Shown: piece by piece, positions 18,195-26,131 of the stretch
Layout: every line of letters starts with the position of its first letter
Numbering within the stretch: the stretch's first letter is position 1
DNA from: JACMLX01 sp031374935
Lineage (GTDB): Bacteria; Gemmatimonadota; Gemmatimonadetes; Gemmatimonadales; Gemmatimonadaceae
Assembly: GCA_031374935.1 (NCBI GenBank)
Contig: JANMHB010000110.1
Span: forward strand, 1-64,000
Length of the DNA: 64,000 nt
Reading direction: 5' to 3'
Position numbers and translations under genes: made by a program
The notes under the pieces: generated by a model
What the model was told of the DNA's origin: nothing
Seen by the model: only the letters and a program-made list of their open reading frames with translations
Database searches by the model: none

Positions 18195-18905
18195 TCATTT
18201 CAGCAACTGCATCTCGAATGCCGGTCCGTTGCGCATCCGCACGACGCGATAGGGCGCAGCCTTCGTCACATTCGCGACCATCACGCTCCGCTCGGCGCGC
18301 AGTTCGATCTTCCAGGTGTCGAAGACGCCGGCGGGGACGGTGGTCTGCTCCGATCCCACCACCCGCAGCCGCTGCTGCGATACCGTCCCCTTGCCACTCG
18401 AGAGCACCGGGAACGAAAACTCGAGACTGTCACGCCAGCGAACCACCGCCAGCAGCGGTGCGACGGCGTTGTCGTCGATCGTGCCGGCAAGTGTCACCGT
18501 ATCGATCGACGTCGAACCGGTCGGTCCGCTGGACGGTGTCATGGCCGTGCCCTGCACGCGACCGTTCTGCCAGTCGAGCGAGATCTTCATCGGACGGCCC
18601 ATCATCACCCCTTCCTGCCGCAGCGAACGCTCGTGCAGGTCAGCGTCGAAGCGGATGACACTCCCTTGCGTGACCATCGAGTCGATGGTGATCGCGTCAC
18701 CCACCTGCCATCCCTTTCCGTCGCGCGCCATGGTGAGCCGCTGCCACCCTTTGGCCTTGCCTTGCAGGATGACGACGAACGAATCGGTGCCGGCGCGCAG
18801 CCGCGACAGCTCGATCGCCTCCCGCAGGGTGGACTGGGCCTGAAGTGGTGCCGCGACGGCGGTGAGCAGAACGACAGCGAGCGTGTGAAGGAGCGAGGTG
18901 TGCAT
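18195..18905 (-). CDS. Exported protein of unknown function (DUF3108-like)
   Basis: The ATG at 18905 (MHTSLLHTLAVVLLTAVAA…LQAQ) gives a clean signal peptide, so it is preferred to the ATG at 18941; the product is 236 residues. The mature protein is predicted to be all-beta: 'GTDSFVVILQGK', 'GWQVGDAITIDSMV', 'VPAGVFDTWKIELRAE', ending 'YRVVRMRNGPAFEMQLLK'. The 'G.FDTWKIEL' block and beta layout recall DUF3108-type periplasmic proteins, a weak resemblance noted by eye. It precedes the two-component pair by 13 bases and could supply its signal, though nothing in the sequence proves that. Confidence 0.6.
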   Translation of the reverse strand: MHTSLLHTLAVVLLTAVAAPLQAQSTLREAIELSRLRAGTDSFVVILQGKAKGWQRLTMARDGKGWQVGDAITIDSMVTQGSVIRFDADLHERSLRQEGVMMGRPMKISLDWQNGRVQGTAMTPSSGPTGSTSIDTVTLAGTIDDNAVAPLLAVVRWRDSLEFSFPVLSSGKGTVSQQRLRVVGSEQTTVPAGVFDTWKIELRAERSVMVANVTKAAPYRVVRMRNGPAFEMQLLK

Positions 18906-19281
18906 GACACCGCGTACGTGAGAGCGCATGATAGGATTCATCGGCAGAGGGAACTCGGCAGCCGGAATGACGTGCCTCCGCAGCCTACGCCCGCGGGCGG
19001 GTGTCGGTTCAGCCGGTGCATCGAATCTCCCGTCTGTTGCAACGAGTTACCTCGCTGGACTGTCTGCCTATTGGTGCGTCGCGTCGCCAGCGCTCGTGCT
19101 CAACGCCACGCGTGCGCATCACGCGTCGCTGGCAAGCTGGCGTCGCCCTTTCATGGCACAAGCGCCGCGACGGTGAACGGTCGTTCGGGCGCGGTGAATG
19201 GTGGGCGCCGGCCGGCGATGGCGAGCCGGTCGATCGCGGCGTGCCCGCCCTCGCGACGGCTTTCTCGCCGTTGGTCCGTTC
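18906..19281. other. Intergenic, no gene seen
   Basis: 376 bases between the start of the exported protein to the left and the stop of the RCC1-repeat gene to the right. It must contain the promoter for the leftward operon 18905-16329. I see no convincing hairpin terminator and no small gene; short open frames here carry no signal peptide or recognisable motif. Confidence 0.5.
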
Positions 19282-22014
19282 CTACGGGAAGGTCAGGCCG
19301 GTCGCCGCGGCGGTCGGTGTCAGCGCCGATGTCGTCGATCCACGACCGAACTGGCCGCTGCTGTTGCGTCCCCAGCAGAGCAGCGAACGGCGCGAGAAGA
19401 CGATCACGTTGTCCTCACCCGTCACCGCGCCGAACGTCACGGCGCAGGTGAAGCCAAGCCCACCGGTCAGCTTGTTGAAGCGCGCCGATGCGTTCGCCGC
19501 CGTTGGCGTCAGTCGCTGTGCGGTGAAACCGTCACCGATCTGCCCGTCGCCATTCAGCCCCCAGCAGACCGACACCGATTCGGACGTGATGCCGCAGGAG
19601 TGATTGTCGCCAAGTGACACCTGCGAGAGTGCGAACGTCGTCTGCACGATCACCGGTGTCGTACTCGACGTCGTGCTGCCATTCCCCAGCTGTCCCGCCG
19701 CGTTGGCCCCCCAGCAGCGGACCACACCGGTTGCGCCTGTGGCACAGGTGTGTGCGTCACCGCCTCCTGCCAGTGCCCCGAAGCGCTCATTGCCGAGCAC
19801 CGCGACAGGCAGCGTGCGATCGGTGCTGGAGCCGTCGCCCAGTTGTCCTTGCGTGTTGTCTCCCCAGCACCAGGCGGCGCCGGAGAGATCGAGCGCGCAG
19901 GTGTGATTGCGACCGGCGGCCAATGTTGCAAAGATGCGACCACCACCAACAGCCACCGGGCTCAGTGCAGTCGCCGTCGTGCCGTTGCCCAGCTGGCCGT
20001 CGCCGTTTGCGCCCCAGCAGAAGGCCGCTCCGTCGATCGCCAGCGCGCAGCTGTGTGCGCCGCCTGATGTGACGAGCTGGTACGGCCCGCCAGGGCCGGG
20101 CGCCGGTGACAGGCGATTCACACCCGCGCCATCGCCCAGCTGTCCCTGCGCGCCATCGCCCCAGCAACGCACGATGCCGTTCGGCTCGCGGCCGCACACA
20201 TGACGGGCGCCGGCGCTGAGACTGGAGAAACTCGTCGTGACCTCCGCTGGCAGCAGTGAGGCAGACGTGGTGCCGTTGCCGAGCTGGCCGAAGGTGTTTT
20301 CGCCCCAGCAGAAGGTGCCCTGGTCGGCGATGCCACAGGTGAAGCCGTCGCCCGCGCTCACGCGTTCGGTGCCCGGCAACGGCGCGCAATCGACGGTGAG
20401 ATCCAGGATCGTGGTGTCGTTCGGTTGCACCGCACCGGCGCGAGTTGGCGGCACTGGGCATCCACTCGGAACCTGGCTGACGTCGAGCAGCGCGGTCCCC
20501 GCCGGCAGCGAGAGCACATACGACCCGTTGGATGTCGTGAGGGTGGTGGCGCCGGTGGTTTCGTCGGTCACACGAACACCCGCCAGCAGACCGCGGAACG
20601 GCGAACGCACCACACCACGGATCACACCATCAGGAATCGGCGCAGGTGGCGGGGCAGGGTTGGTCCAGCCTGAGAACCAGGGAATGGTGCCGGCGGTGAT
20701 GATTGGCGGCACCGCGCCAACGAACACGCCACCCGCGAAGAAGCCACCGGCGGGTGGTGTCGCAGCGGGCGCCAGCGCCAGCGCCGATCCGGTAATTGGT
20801 CGCAGGTCAGGAAGAAAGAGATCGTTCTCGCTCACCAGCAGCCCGTTTGCACCAGGCAACACGATGTTGTTGTCGGTGGCCGATGCCAGCAGCGCAGCTT
20901 CGGTGGTGTTGCATGCGCCCGGGATCAACCCTTCGCCGAGTGACGTCGCACCGGCGGTGAGCACATTGCGCAGCGTGAGCGTGCCGCTGGTGAGCTGGGC
21001 GCAGGTCGAGAGCCCGGAGAGGTCGAGTGCGATGTGCGGTGCGTAGAAGAACAGATTGCGGATGCTGCCCGCCGTGCCCCGTTCCAGCACCAGTGCGCGT
21101 GCCGTGGCGTGTGTCGGGTTGGCCGGAACCGACTGCGCGATCAGTGTGATGTTGAACAGGGTCGGCTCCGATCGCGGCAGCGCGTCAGCTGCGGTGGCAC
21201 TGGTCGTGGTGCCATTCTGACCGACGATACCGGCCGCGAATCGCAGGATGTCCTGCTGCACCGCGATGGACTGCGCTCGACCGCGCCAGCCACCCGTCCA
21301 CCGCAGGCCGGTGCCGTTGGCGGTGAGGAAGAGATTCCGCACATCCACCGCGCCACCGGTGATGAGCACCCCGTCGGCGCGGGTGCGATTGGCCTGCACG
21401 TCGTGCACCTCGGTACCGCTGCCGACGCCGGCCAGATGCAGGCCGCGCTCCGCATACTCGATGCGCATGTAGCGCAGGATGCCGCTGTCGTCGGCGTCGT
21501 TGCAACCGCCGTATCGCGGCGTGCCCGAGATCGGGTCCGCGATCTCGAGGCAATCGCCGGCGGGGCTGCGCGTGGGTGATGCAGGGCTGGTCGGCGTGCC
21601 GCTGTTGATGCGCGCATAGCCCTGCACGATGACGCCGCCCCAGCACCCCGGATACTTCGCGGTGGCGGTGCAGGTGAGCTGGATCGGTTCGTTGAGTGTC
21701 CCACGGGCCTCGATCGTGCCATCACGCGAAACCACGATGTACGCGCCAACCCGACCTTCGACGCGTGTGCCCGCCTCGATGACCAGCGTTCCGCCGGCGG
21801 CGACGTCGATCGGGCCGTCGAGTTCAATCGTGGCGCCCGCGGGCCAGACCTCGCGCCCGTCGATGCGCGTCACTCGGCCTGCGTTGCCCACATGATGCGT
21901 CGCGCGCGCCGCTCGCGATGACACTGCCACTGGCGCCTTCGTTCTCGTCGGGGAACCTGACAGCGTCAGCGCACCGACCAGTGCGACGAGGAGAGCGTGT
22001 GGCGTGGCAGGCAT
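19282..22014 (-). CDS. Large secreted protein with seven RCC1-type repeats
   Basis: The ATG at 22014 (MPATPHALLVALVGALTLSG) gives a signal peptide; a GTG at 22047 is in frame but adds a poor leader. The product is 910 residues. Part 1 (about 50-440) is parallel-beta-helix-like sequence ('GTLVIEAGTRVEGRVGAYIVVSRDG', 'CWGGVIVQGYARIN', 'LHLAGVGSGTEVHDVQANRT'). Part 2 (about 465-545) is a carboxypeptidase-regulatory-like fold (VIRGVVRSPFRGLLAGVRVTD). Part 3 has seven repeats of the form CWGxNxxGQLGNG, an RCC1-type beta-propeller; seven blades is the canonical number. In bacteria such proteins are exported and may be surface or adhesion proteins; the specific role is unknown. The gene ends just before a chromosomal gap and stands alone. 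Confidence 0.8.
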   Translation of the reverse strand: MPATPHALLVALVGALTLSGSPTRTKAPVAVSSRAARATHHVGNAGRVTRIDGREVWPAGATIELDGPIDVAAGGTLVIEAGTRVEGRVGAYIVVSRDGTIEARGTLNEPIQLTCTATAKYPGCWGGVIVQGYARINSGTPTSPASPTRSPAGDCLEIADPISGTPRYGGCNDADDSGILRYMRIEYAERGLHLAGVGSGTEVHDVQANRTRADGVLITGGAVDVRNLFLTANGTGLRWTGGWRGRAQSIAVQQDILRFAAGIVGQNGTTTSATAADALPRSEPTLFNITLIAQSVPANPTHATARALVLERGTAGSIRNLFFYAPHIALDLSGLSTCAQLTSGTLTLRNVLTAGATSLGEGLIPGACNTTEAALLASATDNNIVLPGANGLLVSENDLFLPDLRPITGSALALAPAATPPAGGFFAGGVFVGAVPPIITAGTIPWFSGWTNPAPPPAPIPDGVIRGVVRSPFRGLLAGVRVTDETTGATTLTTSNGSYVLSLPAGTALLDVSQVPSGCPVPPTRAGAVQPNDTTILDLTVDCAPLPGTERVSAGDGFTCGIADQGTFCWGENTFGQLGNGTTSASLLPAEVTTSFSSLSAGARHVCGREPNGIVRCWGDGAQGQLGDGAGVNRLSPAPGPGGPYQLVTSGGAHSCALAIDGAAFCWGANGDGQLGNGTTATALSPVAVGGGRIFATLAAGRNHTCALDLSGAAWCWGDNTQGQLGDGSSTDRTLPVAVLGNERFGALAGGGDAHTCATGATGVVRCWGANAAGQLGNGSTTSSTTPVIVQTTFALSQVSLGDNHSCGITSESVSVCWGLNGDGQIGDGFTAQRLTPTAANASARFNKLTGGLGFTCAVTFGAVTGEDNVIVFSRRSLLCWGRNSSGQFGRGSTTSALTPTAAATGLTFP

Positions 22015-22234
22015 GGGTGGGCTCGGTGACGAGAAGTCCTGCGTCACAGTGCCTGCAGCGCGTCACGACTGGCGTATCCGTGCTTCTCGATTGTGCCACG
22101 GAATGGTCATGCTCCGCGACGTGGGTGAGACACCCGGTGCGGCGCTGCGCGCAGTGGCGGCGCATCATCCCCCGCTGCGGTAAACAGCAGGTAGTGCGTG
22201 CTGCGGGGATGAGGCGCCGGCCCTTGAAGGGGGA

Positions 22235-22268
22235 TACCCCGGGGAACCCCACACAAAACGCCCCACCG
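22235..22268. repeat. Left copy of the extended att-flank repeat
   Basis: 34 bases (taccccggggaacccc…cgccccaccg) matching 37789-37822 with a single mismatch. It lies outside the tRNA-derived repeat, separated from it by 47 bases here and 48 at the right end, so the similarity between the two island ends is longer than the tRNA half alone. Confidence 0.8.
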
Positions 22269-22286
22269 ATTCCGGTGGGGCGTTTT
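22255..22286 (-). terminator. Rho-independent terminator (native 3' flank of tRNA-Asn)
   Basis: A perfect 14-bp stem AAAACGCCCCACCG / CGGTGGGGCGTTTT with an ATTC loop. On the minus strand it ends in TTTT. It sits about 30 bases beyond the leftmost island repeat, so before integration it lay directly downstream of the minus-strand tRNA-Asn and was its terminator. The symmetric stem would also work on the plus strand. Confidence 0.8.
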
Positions 22287-22315
22287 GGGCCTTTTCAGTT
22301 CAGCTCACAGCGTGT

Positions 22316-22363
22316 AAAGCTCCCGAGGAGGGACTCGAACCCCCGACCCGCTGATTAACAGTC
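22316..22363. repeat. attL: 48-bp direct repeat from the 3' half of tRNA-Asn
   Basis: Identical over 48 bases to 37871-37918. It contains the 3' 44 bases of the tRNA-Asn gene, from the anticodon (GTT) through the T arm and acceptor stem, plus 4 bases of flank. The tRNA 5' half is missing here, so this is the remnant left by integrase-mediated insertion into the 3' end of the tRNA gene. Identity ends abruptly after 22363. Confidence 0.95.
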
Positions 22364-22480
22364 CCCACTCTAGGGTTTGGCCATGATTGGTGATGATTGG
22401 TAAGCTGTTGCAAGACAACAACTACCACTCTTGCGCTCGTTGGTCGTTATCTACCATAATGTGGGAACCCCGGGCTGTCT

Positions 22481-22501
22481 GGGGTACCCCAGTGGAACCC
22501 C
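22481..22501. repeat. Possible integrase arm-type site near attL
   Basis: ggggtacccc followed by ggaacccc, just upstream of the integrase ATG. The same composite (ggggtacccc…ggaacccc) occurs at the other island end, 37785-37804, and a near copy lies at 22231-22250. An inverted partner, ggaacccc at 22464-22471, precedes it. The spacing and position fit arm-type binding sites for a lambda-type integrase, but this is inference only. Confidence 0.35.
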
Positions 22502-22516
22502 AGATCACTACCCCCG

Positions 22517-23875
22517 ATGCGTTTTTCTACCGCCGCAGACGTCGCGAAACTGCCCATCCGCGAGAAGCGCTACGACGCCCTGGATTCGGTGTTCGCCGGC
22601 CTCCGGGTGCGGGTCACGCCGAACGGCGCCAAGTCGTTCTCGTACCTGTTCCGGGTAAAGGGTGAGCGGGCGAAGCGGCGCATCACACTAGGGCCGGTGG
22701 GGAAGCTGGATCTGGCGTCGGCGCGGAAGCTGGCCCGTGAGGCTCAGGTGGAGGCGGTGCGGGGTGTCGATCCCGCCGAAGAGCACCGGGAGCGGCGCCG
22801 GCAGGAGCTGGCCACCAAGAAGGAGCGCAAGGTCGCCGAGCTCTTTCCCGAGTACCTCGACGACGCCGAGGGGCGCCTCGCGCCGGCCACGCTGAAGGAG
22901 TACCGCCGTCAGTGGAAGACGTATCTCAAGACGCCGATCGGCGGGCTGCTGGCCAGCGCCGTGGCAACCAAGGACGTCGCTGCCGTGCAGCGGACCCTGA
23001 AGTCGCATCCGGTACTCGCGAACCGAGTCGTGGCGCTCGTGCACGCTTTCATGACCTGGTGCGAGGTGCAGGGCATCCGGCCGCGCGGCAGCAACCCGGC
23101 CACCGACGTGAAGGCGTTCAAGGAGACGTCGCGCGAACGGTTCCTGACCAGCGAGGAGCTCGAGCGGCTGATCAAGGCGATAGACGCGGAAGCGGTCACC
23201 GGTAACCCGCACACAATCGGGGCGCTGCGCTTCCTGACGCTGACGGGGTGGCGCCGGCAGGAGGTGTTCTCGCTGAAGTGGGACGCCGTTGACCTGGAAC
23301 GCGGCATTGCTACGCTGATGCGCACCAAGACCGGCAAGAGCCAGCGGATCCTGTCAAAGGCGGCCGTGAAGGTGCTGAAGTCGCTGCCGCGGACGGTGGG
23401 GCATCCGTACGTGTTCGAGTCGCCGGCGCACAAGCCAAACCCGAAGTGGCCGAAGCGGTCCGTCACTGCTGGCGGGCGGAAGAGCCGCAGCAAGAGCAAC
23501 AAGCCGCCGACGCGGCGCGAGCCTGGGCTGCATCCGATCGCGTCGGTGGACTACCTGTGGGACAGGGTGCGTGAGAAGGCTGAGCTGAAGGCGTTCCGGT
23601 TGCATGACCTGCGGCACAGCGCGGCGAGCTTCATGCTGGAGGCGGGAGTGTCGCTCCCGGAGATCGGCGCTGTGCTGGGTCATCGGAATGCCTCGACGAC
23701 GGCGAGGTACGCACACCTGACAGGATCGGCGGTGCGGAACGCGATCGATGCGCTGGGCGACAGGATCACGTCGGCGAGCGGTTCGACGTCCACGGTTCCA
23801 GCGGAAAATTCCGCGTCTGTCACGCCCATCGAAAGCGCCCGGGCTCTGAGGATCACTCGCGTCGCCAGAGCCTAG
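22517..23875 (+). CDS. int: Tyrosine integrase of the tRNA-Asn island
   Basis: A 452-residue phage-type integrase. The N-terminal DUF4102-like arm-binding domain (about 1-90) reads 'FRVKGERAKRRITLGPVGKLDLASARKLA'. A core-binding SAM-like domain (about 110-190) follows. The catalytic domain has Arg in LTGWRRQE, Lys in RTKTGKSQ, His-x-x-Arg in HDLRHSAAS, His in LGHRN and nucleophile Tyr in TARYAHL: all five catalytic residues are present, so it should be active. An insertion rich in K/R/S (KWPKRSVTAGGRKSRSKSN) sits before the HxxR motif. It lies 150 bases inside attL, transcribed away from it, as is usual for tRNA-targeting islands. Confidence 0.97.
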   Translation: MRFSTAADVAKLPIREKRYDALDSVFAGLRVRVTPNGAKSFSYLFRVKGERAKRRITLGPVGKLDLASARKLAREAQVEAVRGVDPAEEHRERRRQELATKKERKVAELFPEYLDDAEGRLAPATLKEYRRQWKTYLKTPIGGLLASAVATKDVAAVQRTLKSHPVLANRVVALVHAFMTWCEVQGIRPRGSNPATDVKAFKETSRERFLTSEELERLIKAIDAEAVTGNPHTIGALRFLTLTGWRRQEVFSLKWDAVDLERGIATLMRTKTGKSQRILSKAAVKVLKSLPRTVGHPYVFESPAHKPNPKWPKRSVTAGGRKSRSKSNKPPTRREPGLHPIASVDYLWDRVREKAELKAFRLHDLRHSAASFMLEAGVSLPEIGAVLGHRNASTTARYAHLTGSAVRNAIDALGDRITSASGSTSTVPAENSASVTPIESARALRITRVARA

Positions 23876-24575
23876 GGATACCGCACGGGATTCGACGAAG
23901 CGGATACCCCTTGCCCCGGATACGCCGCCGAGAACGAATTCGGAAACTGCATGTGGGATAATGCTTTGCGCTCAGCCCGCGAGAGGATGAAACTCTCAAA
24001 CGGAACGGCCTACGCGCGCGTGTAATGGCGATCAGCCGACGGCTCGGGACACGCGGGGTGACGCCCATCTGCAACAGGCACCAGCCCGGTATCAATCGCA
24101 CGGATGATCCATGCGACACACCTGCTCCTGGCACACCCGACACACGTGACACATCCGGCCCAAGACCGAGCCGATGTAGGCGACAGATGTCGCACACCCG
24201 ACAGGCTGAATTAATCGCTCGGCAACCGCCGTTACCTCTACGCGCGAACGCGCGCGCGTGGGCAGCGCGAGGTCAATCAGCAAGGCGGCGGAATCCGGCA
24301 AATTCAGGCGATTGAGTCGCACCTGCGCTCGACGGAATAGTGACACCGACAGCAGATGCGTCATGCGAGTCGCGGTACGGGGACAGCCGAACACTGAACC
24401 CGGCCAAAACCGACGACCCTCGCCTGTTCGGTGGCTGAAGCGAAGTGGTCTGGTCTCGACGAATTCGATTCGAGGCTGGATCACCGCTTCGTGGTGGAAT
24501 CGAGGGCCGGAGCCTACCCCGGGAAGTGGAACGCTCCCCCGATCCCGCGCGGACCGCGCGCGTGCACGTGCCCCA
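23876..24575. other. 700-base gap inside the island with repeat cluster
   Basis: No supported gene. Open frames on both strands here are R/S/P-rich shadows without motifs. What it does hold is a cluster of short repeats at 24113-24204 (described separately) and a small hairpin, gagag…ctctc, near 23981-23997. The position, between the integrase and the divergent regulator, is where satellites and integrative elements often keep an origin or control region. Confidence 0.45.
24113..24204. repeat. Iteron-like repeat cluster (CACACCCGACACA-type)
   Basis: Contains CGACACACC (24114-24122), GGCACACCCGACACACGTGA beginning at 24130, a GCGACA-ga-TGTCGC inverted repeat (24180-24193) and CGCACACCCGACAG (24191-24204). 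The 24130 element recurs in inverted orientation at 28467-28489, at the far side of the replication genes. It may be an origin, or binding sites for the island's primase or regulators. Confidence 0.45.
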
Positions 24576-25463
24576 CTACGACTTATTTTTCGATCGGGTT
24601 GCCTTAACGCGATGTACGTGGGGGCTATCGGGCTGCCTTCCCCTGGCCTGAAGAAGCTCGCGCTCCTTGCTCCTGCGCTCCATCCGTTGGGCCGGGCTCT
24701 CTTTCGCCATCGCGAATAACCCGTCGCGAATGAGCGTGTCGGGGCTGACCTGCGCGGCATTCCGGCGGGCGCGTTTCGCCTGTCGCTCCTCGTCGCGCCG
24801 AATTGCCGGCTTGAGAGCCGGATGTGCGTCGCCGCCAAGCAGAGCAACTGCGCGTTGCTGCACGAGTACCGTGCTGTCGACTTTCAGAAGACTATCGGGC
24901 ATGCCGGTGTGAGCCGCGCTCGCCTGTTCAATCGCTTTGGATATGGCGACGCGGTTCTCATCCGTTTGAATCAGGATCCCGATAGCCCAGAGCCGCAGCA
25001 GTGGCTGCAGCTGCGCTGACTCTGCGGCAACGCGGGCGAGCAGAATTTCGATGACTGCCTCGCCGTCGACTTCAAAGCCGGTGTCCCAGACACCTCGCGG
25101 AAGTGCGCGATTCAGGTAGGCCGCGAGATCATCCGCAAGCTCACGACGAGGACGGCCCTCGGCTTCCCGTTCCGGCCCATCGTCGCCAAGCAGGTAGCCG
25201 ATTCGATAGTTCGTGGCCTCCGCAAATGCGAGCAGCGAGACAAGATCGGGGCTCCTCACGTTTGTCCACGCGCCCGCAGCACGCTCATTCGCCGGCGCGC
25301 ACCATCCCTGCGCGGTCTTACCCAAAGAGCCAAGCTGCACCTCAAGCTGACGCGCCGACTTGAAGTCGCGATCGCGTATCTCGCTGAAACGCCGAGCAAT
25401 CTTGCGCTTCAGCTCAGGCGACAGGCTCTTCCTGCCCTGTTTGGACTTCTTCTTCGCCGGCAT
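24576..25463 (-). CDS. Island regulator-like protein, unrecognised family
   Basis: A 295-residue basic protein transcribed divergently from the HTH/primase genes. It opens with a lysine-rich stretch (MPAKKKSKQGRKSLSPELKRKIARRFSEIRD) and then a possible helix-turn-helix-like segment 'SARQLEVQLGSLGKTAQGWCAPA…VRSPDLVSLLAFAEATNYRIGYLLGDD', which resembles Cro/CI-type domains where a target-recognition helix follows 'PDL..L..A...'. The C-terminus is again K/R-rich. Its divergent position with two operator-like repeats in its own leader suggests the repressor of the island, an inference from position. No family is confidently recognised. Confidence 0.55.
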   Translation of the reverse strand: MPAKKKSKQGRKSLSPELKRKIARRFSEIRDRDFKSARQLEVQLGSLGKTAQGWCAPANERAAGAWTNVRSPDLVSLLAFAEATNYRIGYLLGDDGPEREAEGRPRRELADDLAAYLNRALPRGVWDTGFEVDGEAVIEILLARVAAESAQLQPLLRLWAIGILIQTDENRVAISKAIEQASAAHTGMPDSLLKVDSTVLVQQRAVALLGGDAHPALKPAIRRDEERQAKRARRNAAQVSPDTLIRDGLFAMAKESPAQRMERRSKERELLQARGRQPDSPHVHRVKATRSKNKS

Positions 25464-25482
25464 GAGCGAAATCTCCGTGAGA

Positions 25483-25514
25483 AACCGATTAATCGGCTAC
25501 AACAACCGATTAAA
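25483..25514. promoter_or_regulatory. Operator-like repeats between divergent regulator and HTH genes
   Basis: A perfect 12-bp palindrome CCGATTAATCGG (25485-25496) and a second half-site within AACCGATTAA at 25504-25513. The two AACCGATTAA copies (25483, 25504) are 21 bases apart, two helical turns, so bound dimers would face the same side. The site lies 20-51 bases upstream of the minus-strand regulator start and about 80 bases upstream of the plus-strand HTH gene, as expected for an autoregulated switch. Confidence 0.65.
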
Positions 25515-25590
25515 AACTTCCTAGTCGGAATCTGCCAGATTCAGGCTGTTTCCGCTAGCGTCTGGCATACGCCAATACGGAGGCCATTGC

Positions 25591-25827
25591 ATGACCCGCG
25601 TGAACTCTTCCCCCCAGTTGGACAGCGCGATCTATCTCCACACCAAGGATGCCGCAGCCCTGCTCAGCCTGCGCGCCAGCACGCTCGAGAAGTGGCGGCG
25701 CGAGCGCAGTGATGGGCCGCCGTTCATCCGGATCGGTCGGAGGACCGTGCGTTACCCGCGTGGCCCCTTCCTCGACTGGTGCGCTCGCCACGCACGCGAT
25801 CTGGCGGCTTCAGCGTCCGACTCATGA
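25591..25827 (+). CDS. Small HTH protein 1 (AlpA/excisionase-like)
   Basis: A 78-residue protein with a winged-HTH/MerR-like layout: 'IYLHTKDAAALLSLRASTLEKWRRERSDGPPFIRIGRRTVRYPRGPFLDWC'. The 'T..AA.LL.….L..WR….GPPF.RIGR..RY….L..W' pattern is that of the HTH_17/AlpA group, which acts as excisionases or transcriptional activators in satellites and integrative elements. It is first in the rightward replication operon and its TGA overlaps the ATG of a second such gene. Either excisionase or activator is possible. Confidence 0.85.
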   Translation: MTRVNSSPQLDSAIYLHTKDAAALLSLRASTLEKWRRERSDGPPFIRIGRRTVRYPRGPFLDWCARHARDLAASASDS

Positions 25828-26075
25828 GCGCGCAGGCTTCTCCCGACGAGGCCCAGCACACGGAGGCTGACGGCGCAGGTGTTTGGCTCACGAGTGAGCA
25901 GGCAGGCAGGCGTCTCGGCCTCGGAGTGAACACGCTGGCAGAGTGGCGCTGTGAACGGCGTGTCAACCAGCCGCCGTTCGCGAAGTTCGGTAAGGCAGTC
26001 CGATATCGCATCACCGCGCTCGACGCCTGGGCAGACTCTCAGGTCGTCCGCGCCGATGAATCATCCCACCCCTAA
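25824..26075 (+). CDS. Small HTH protein 2 (AlpA/excisionase-like)
   Basis: Start is the ATG at 25824 overlapping the previous stop (ATGA); the product is 83 residues. It repeats the same fold: 'VWLTSEQAGRRLGLGVNTLAEWRCERRVNQPPFAKFGKAVRYRITALDAWADS'. The recognisable blocks (T.EQA…LG….L..WR….PPF.KFG..VRY….L..W) align with those of the upstream gene, so the pair looks like a tandem duplication that diverged. One could be the excisionase and the other the activator of the primase genes. It is followed by 56 bases before the primase. Confidence 0.85.
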   Translation: MSAQASPDEAQHTEADGAGVWLTSEQAGRRLGLGVNTLAEWRCERRVNQPPFAKFGKAVRYRITALDAWADSQVVRADESSHP

Positions 26076-26131
26076 AAAGAAAAAGCGCCCCCAACCCTGG
26101 CAGGCGGGACGCAGTTTCTTCGAGAACTCAC

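Noticed and set aside
22320..22363. A second tRNA gene at the left island end
   Set aside because: Only the 3' half (anticodon to acceptor) is present; the D arm and 5' acceptor strand are missing, so it is an att remnant.
24092..24847. Minus-strand open frame of 251 residues in the island gap
   Set aside because: Overlaps the 295-residue regulator in another frame and is R/S/P-rich. The cysteine-rich CHVCRVC part is simply a translation of the repeat element found there.
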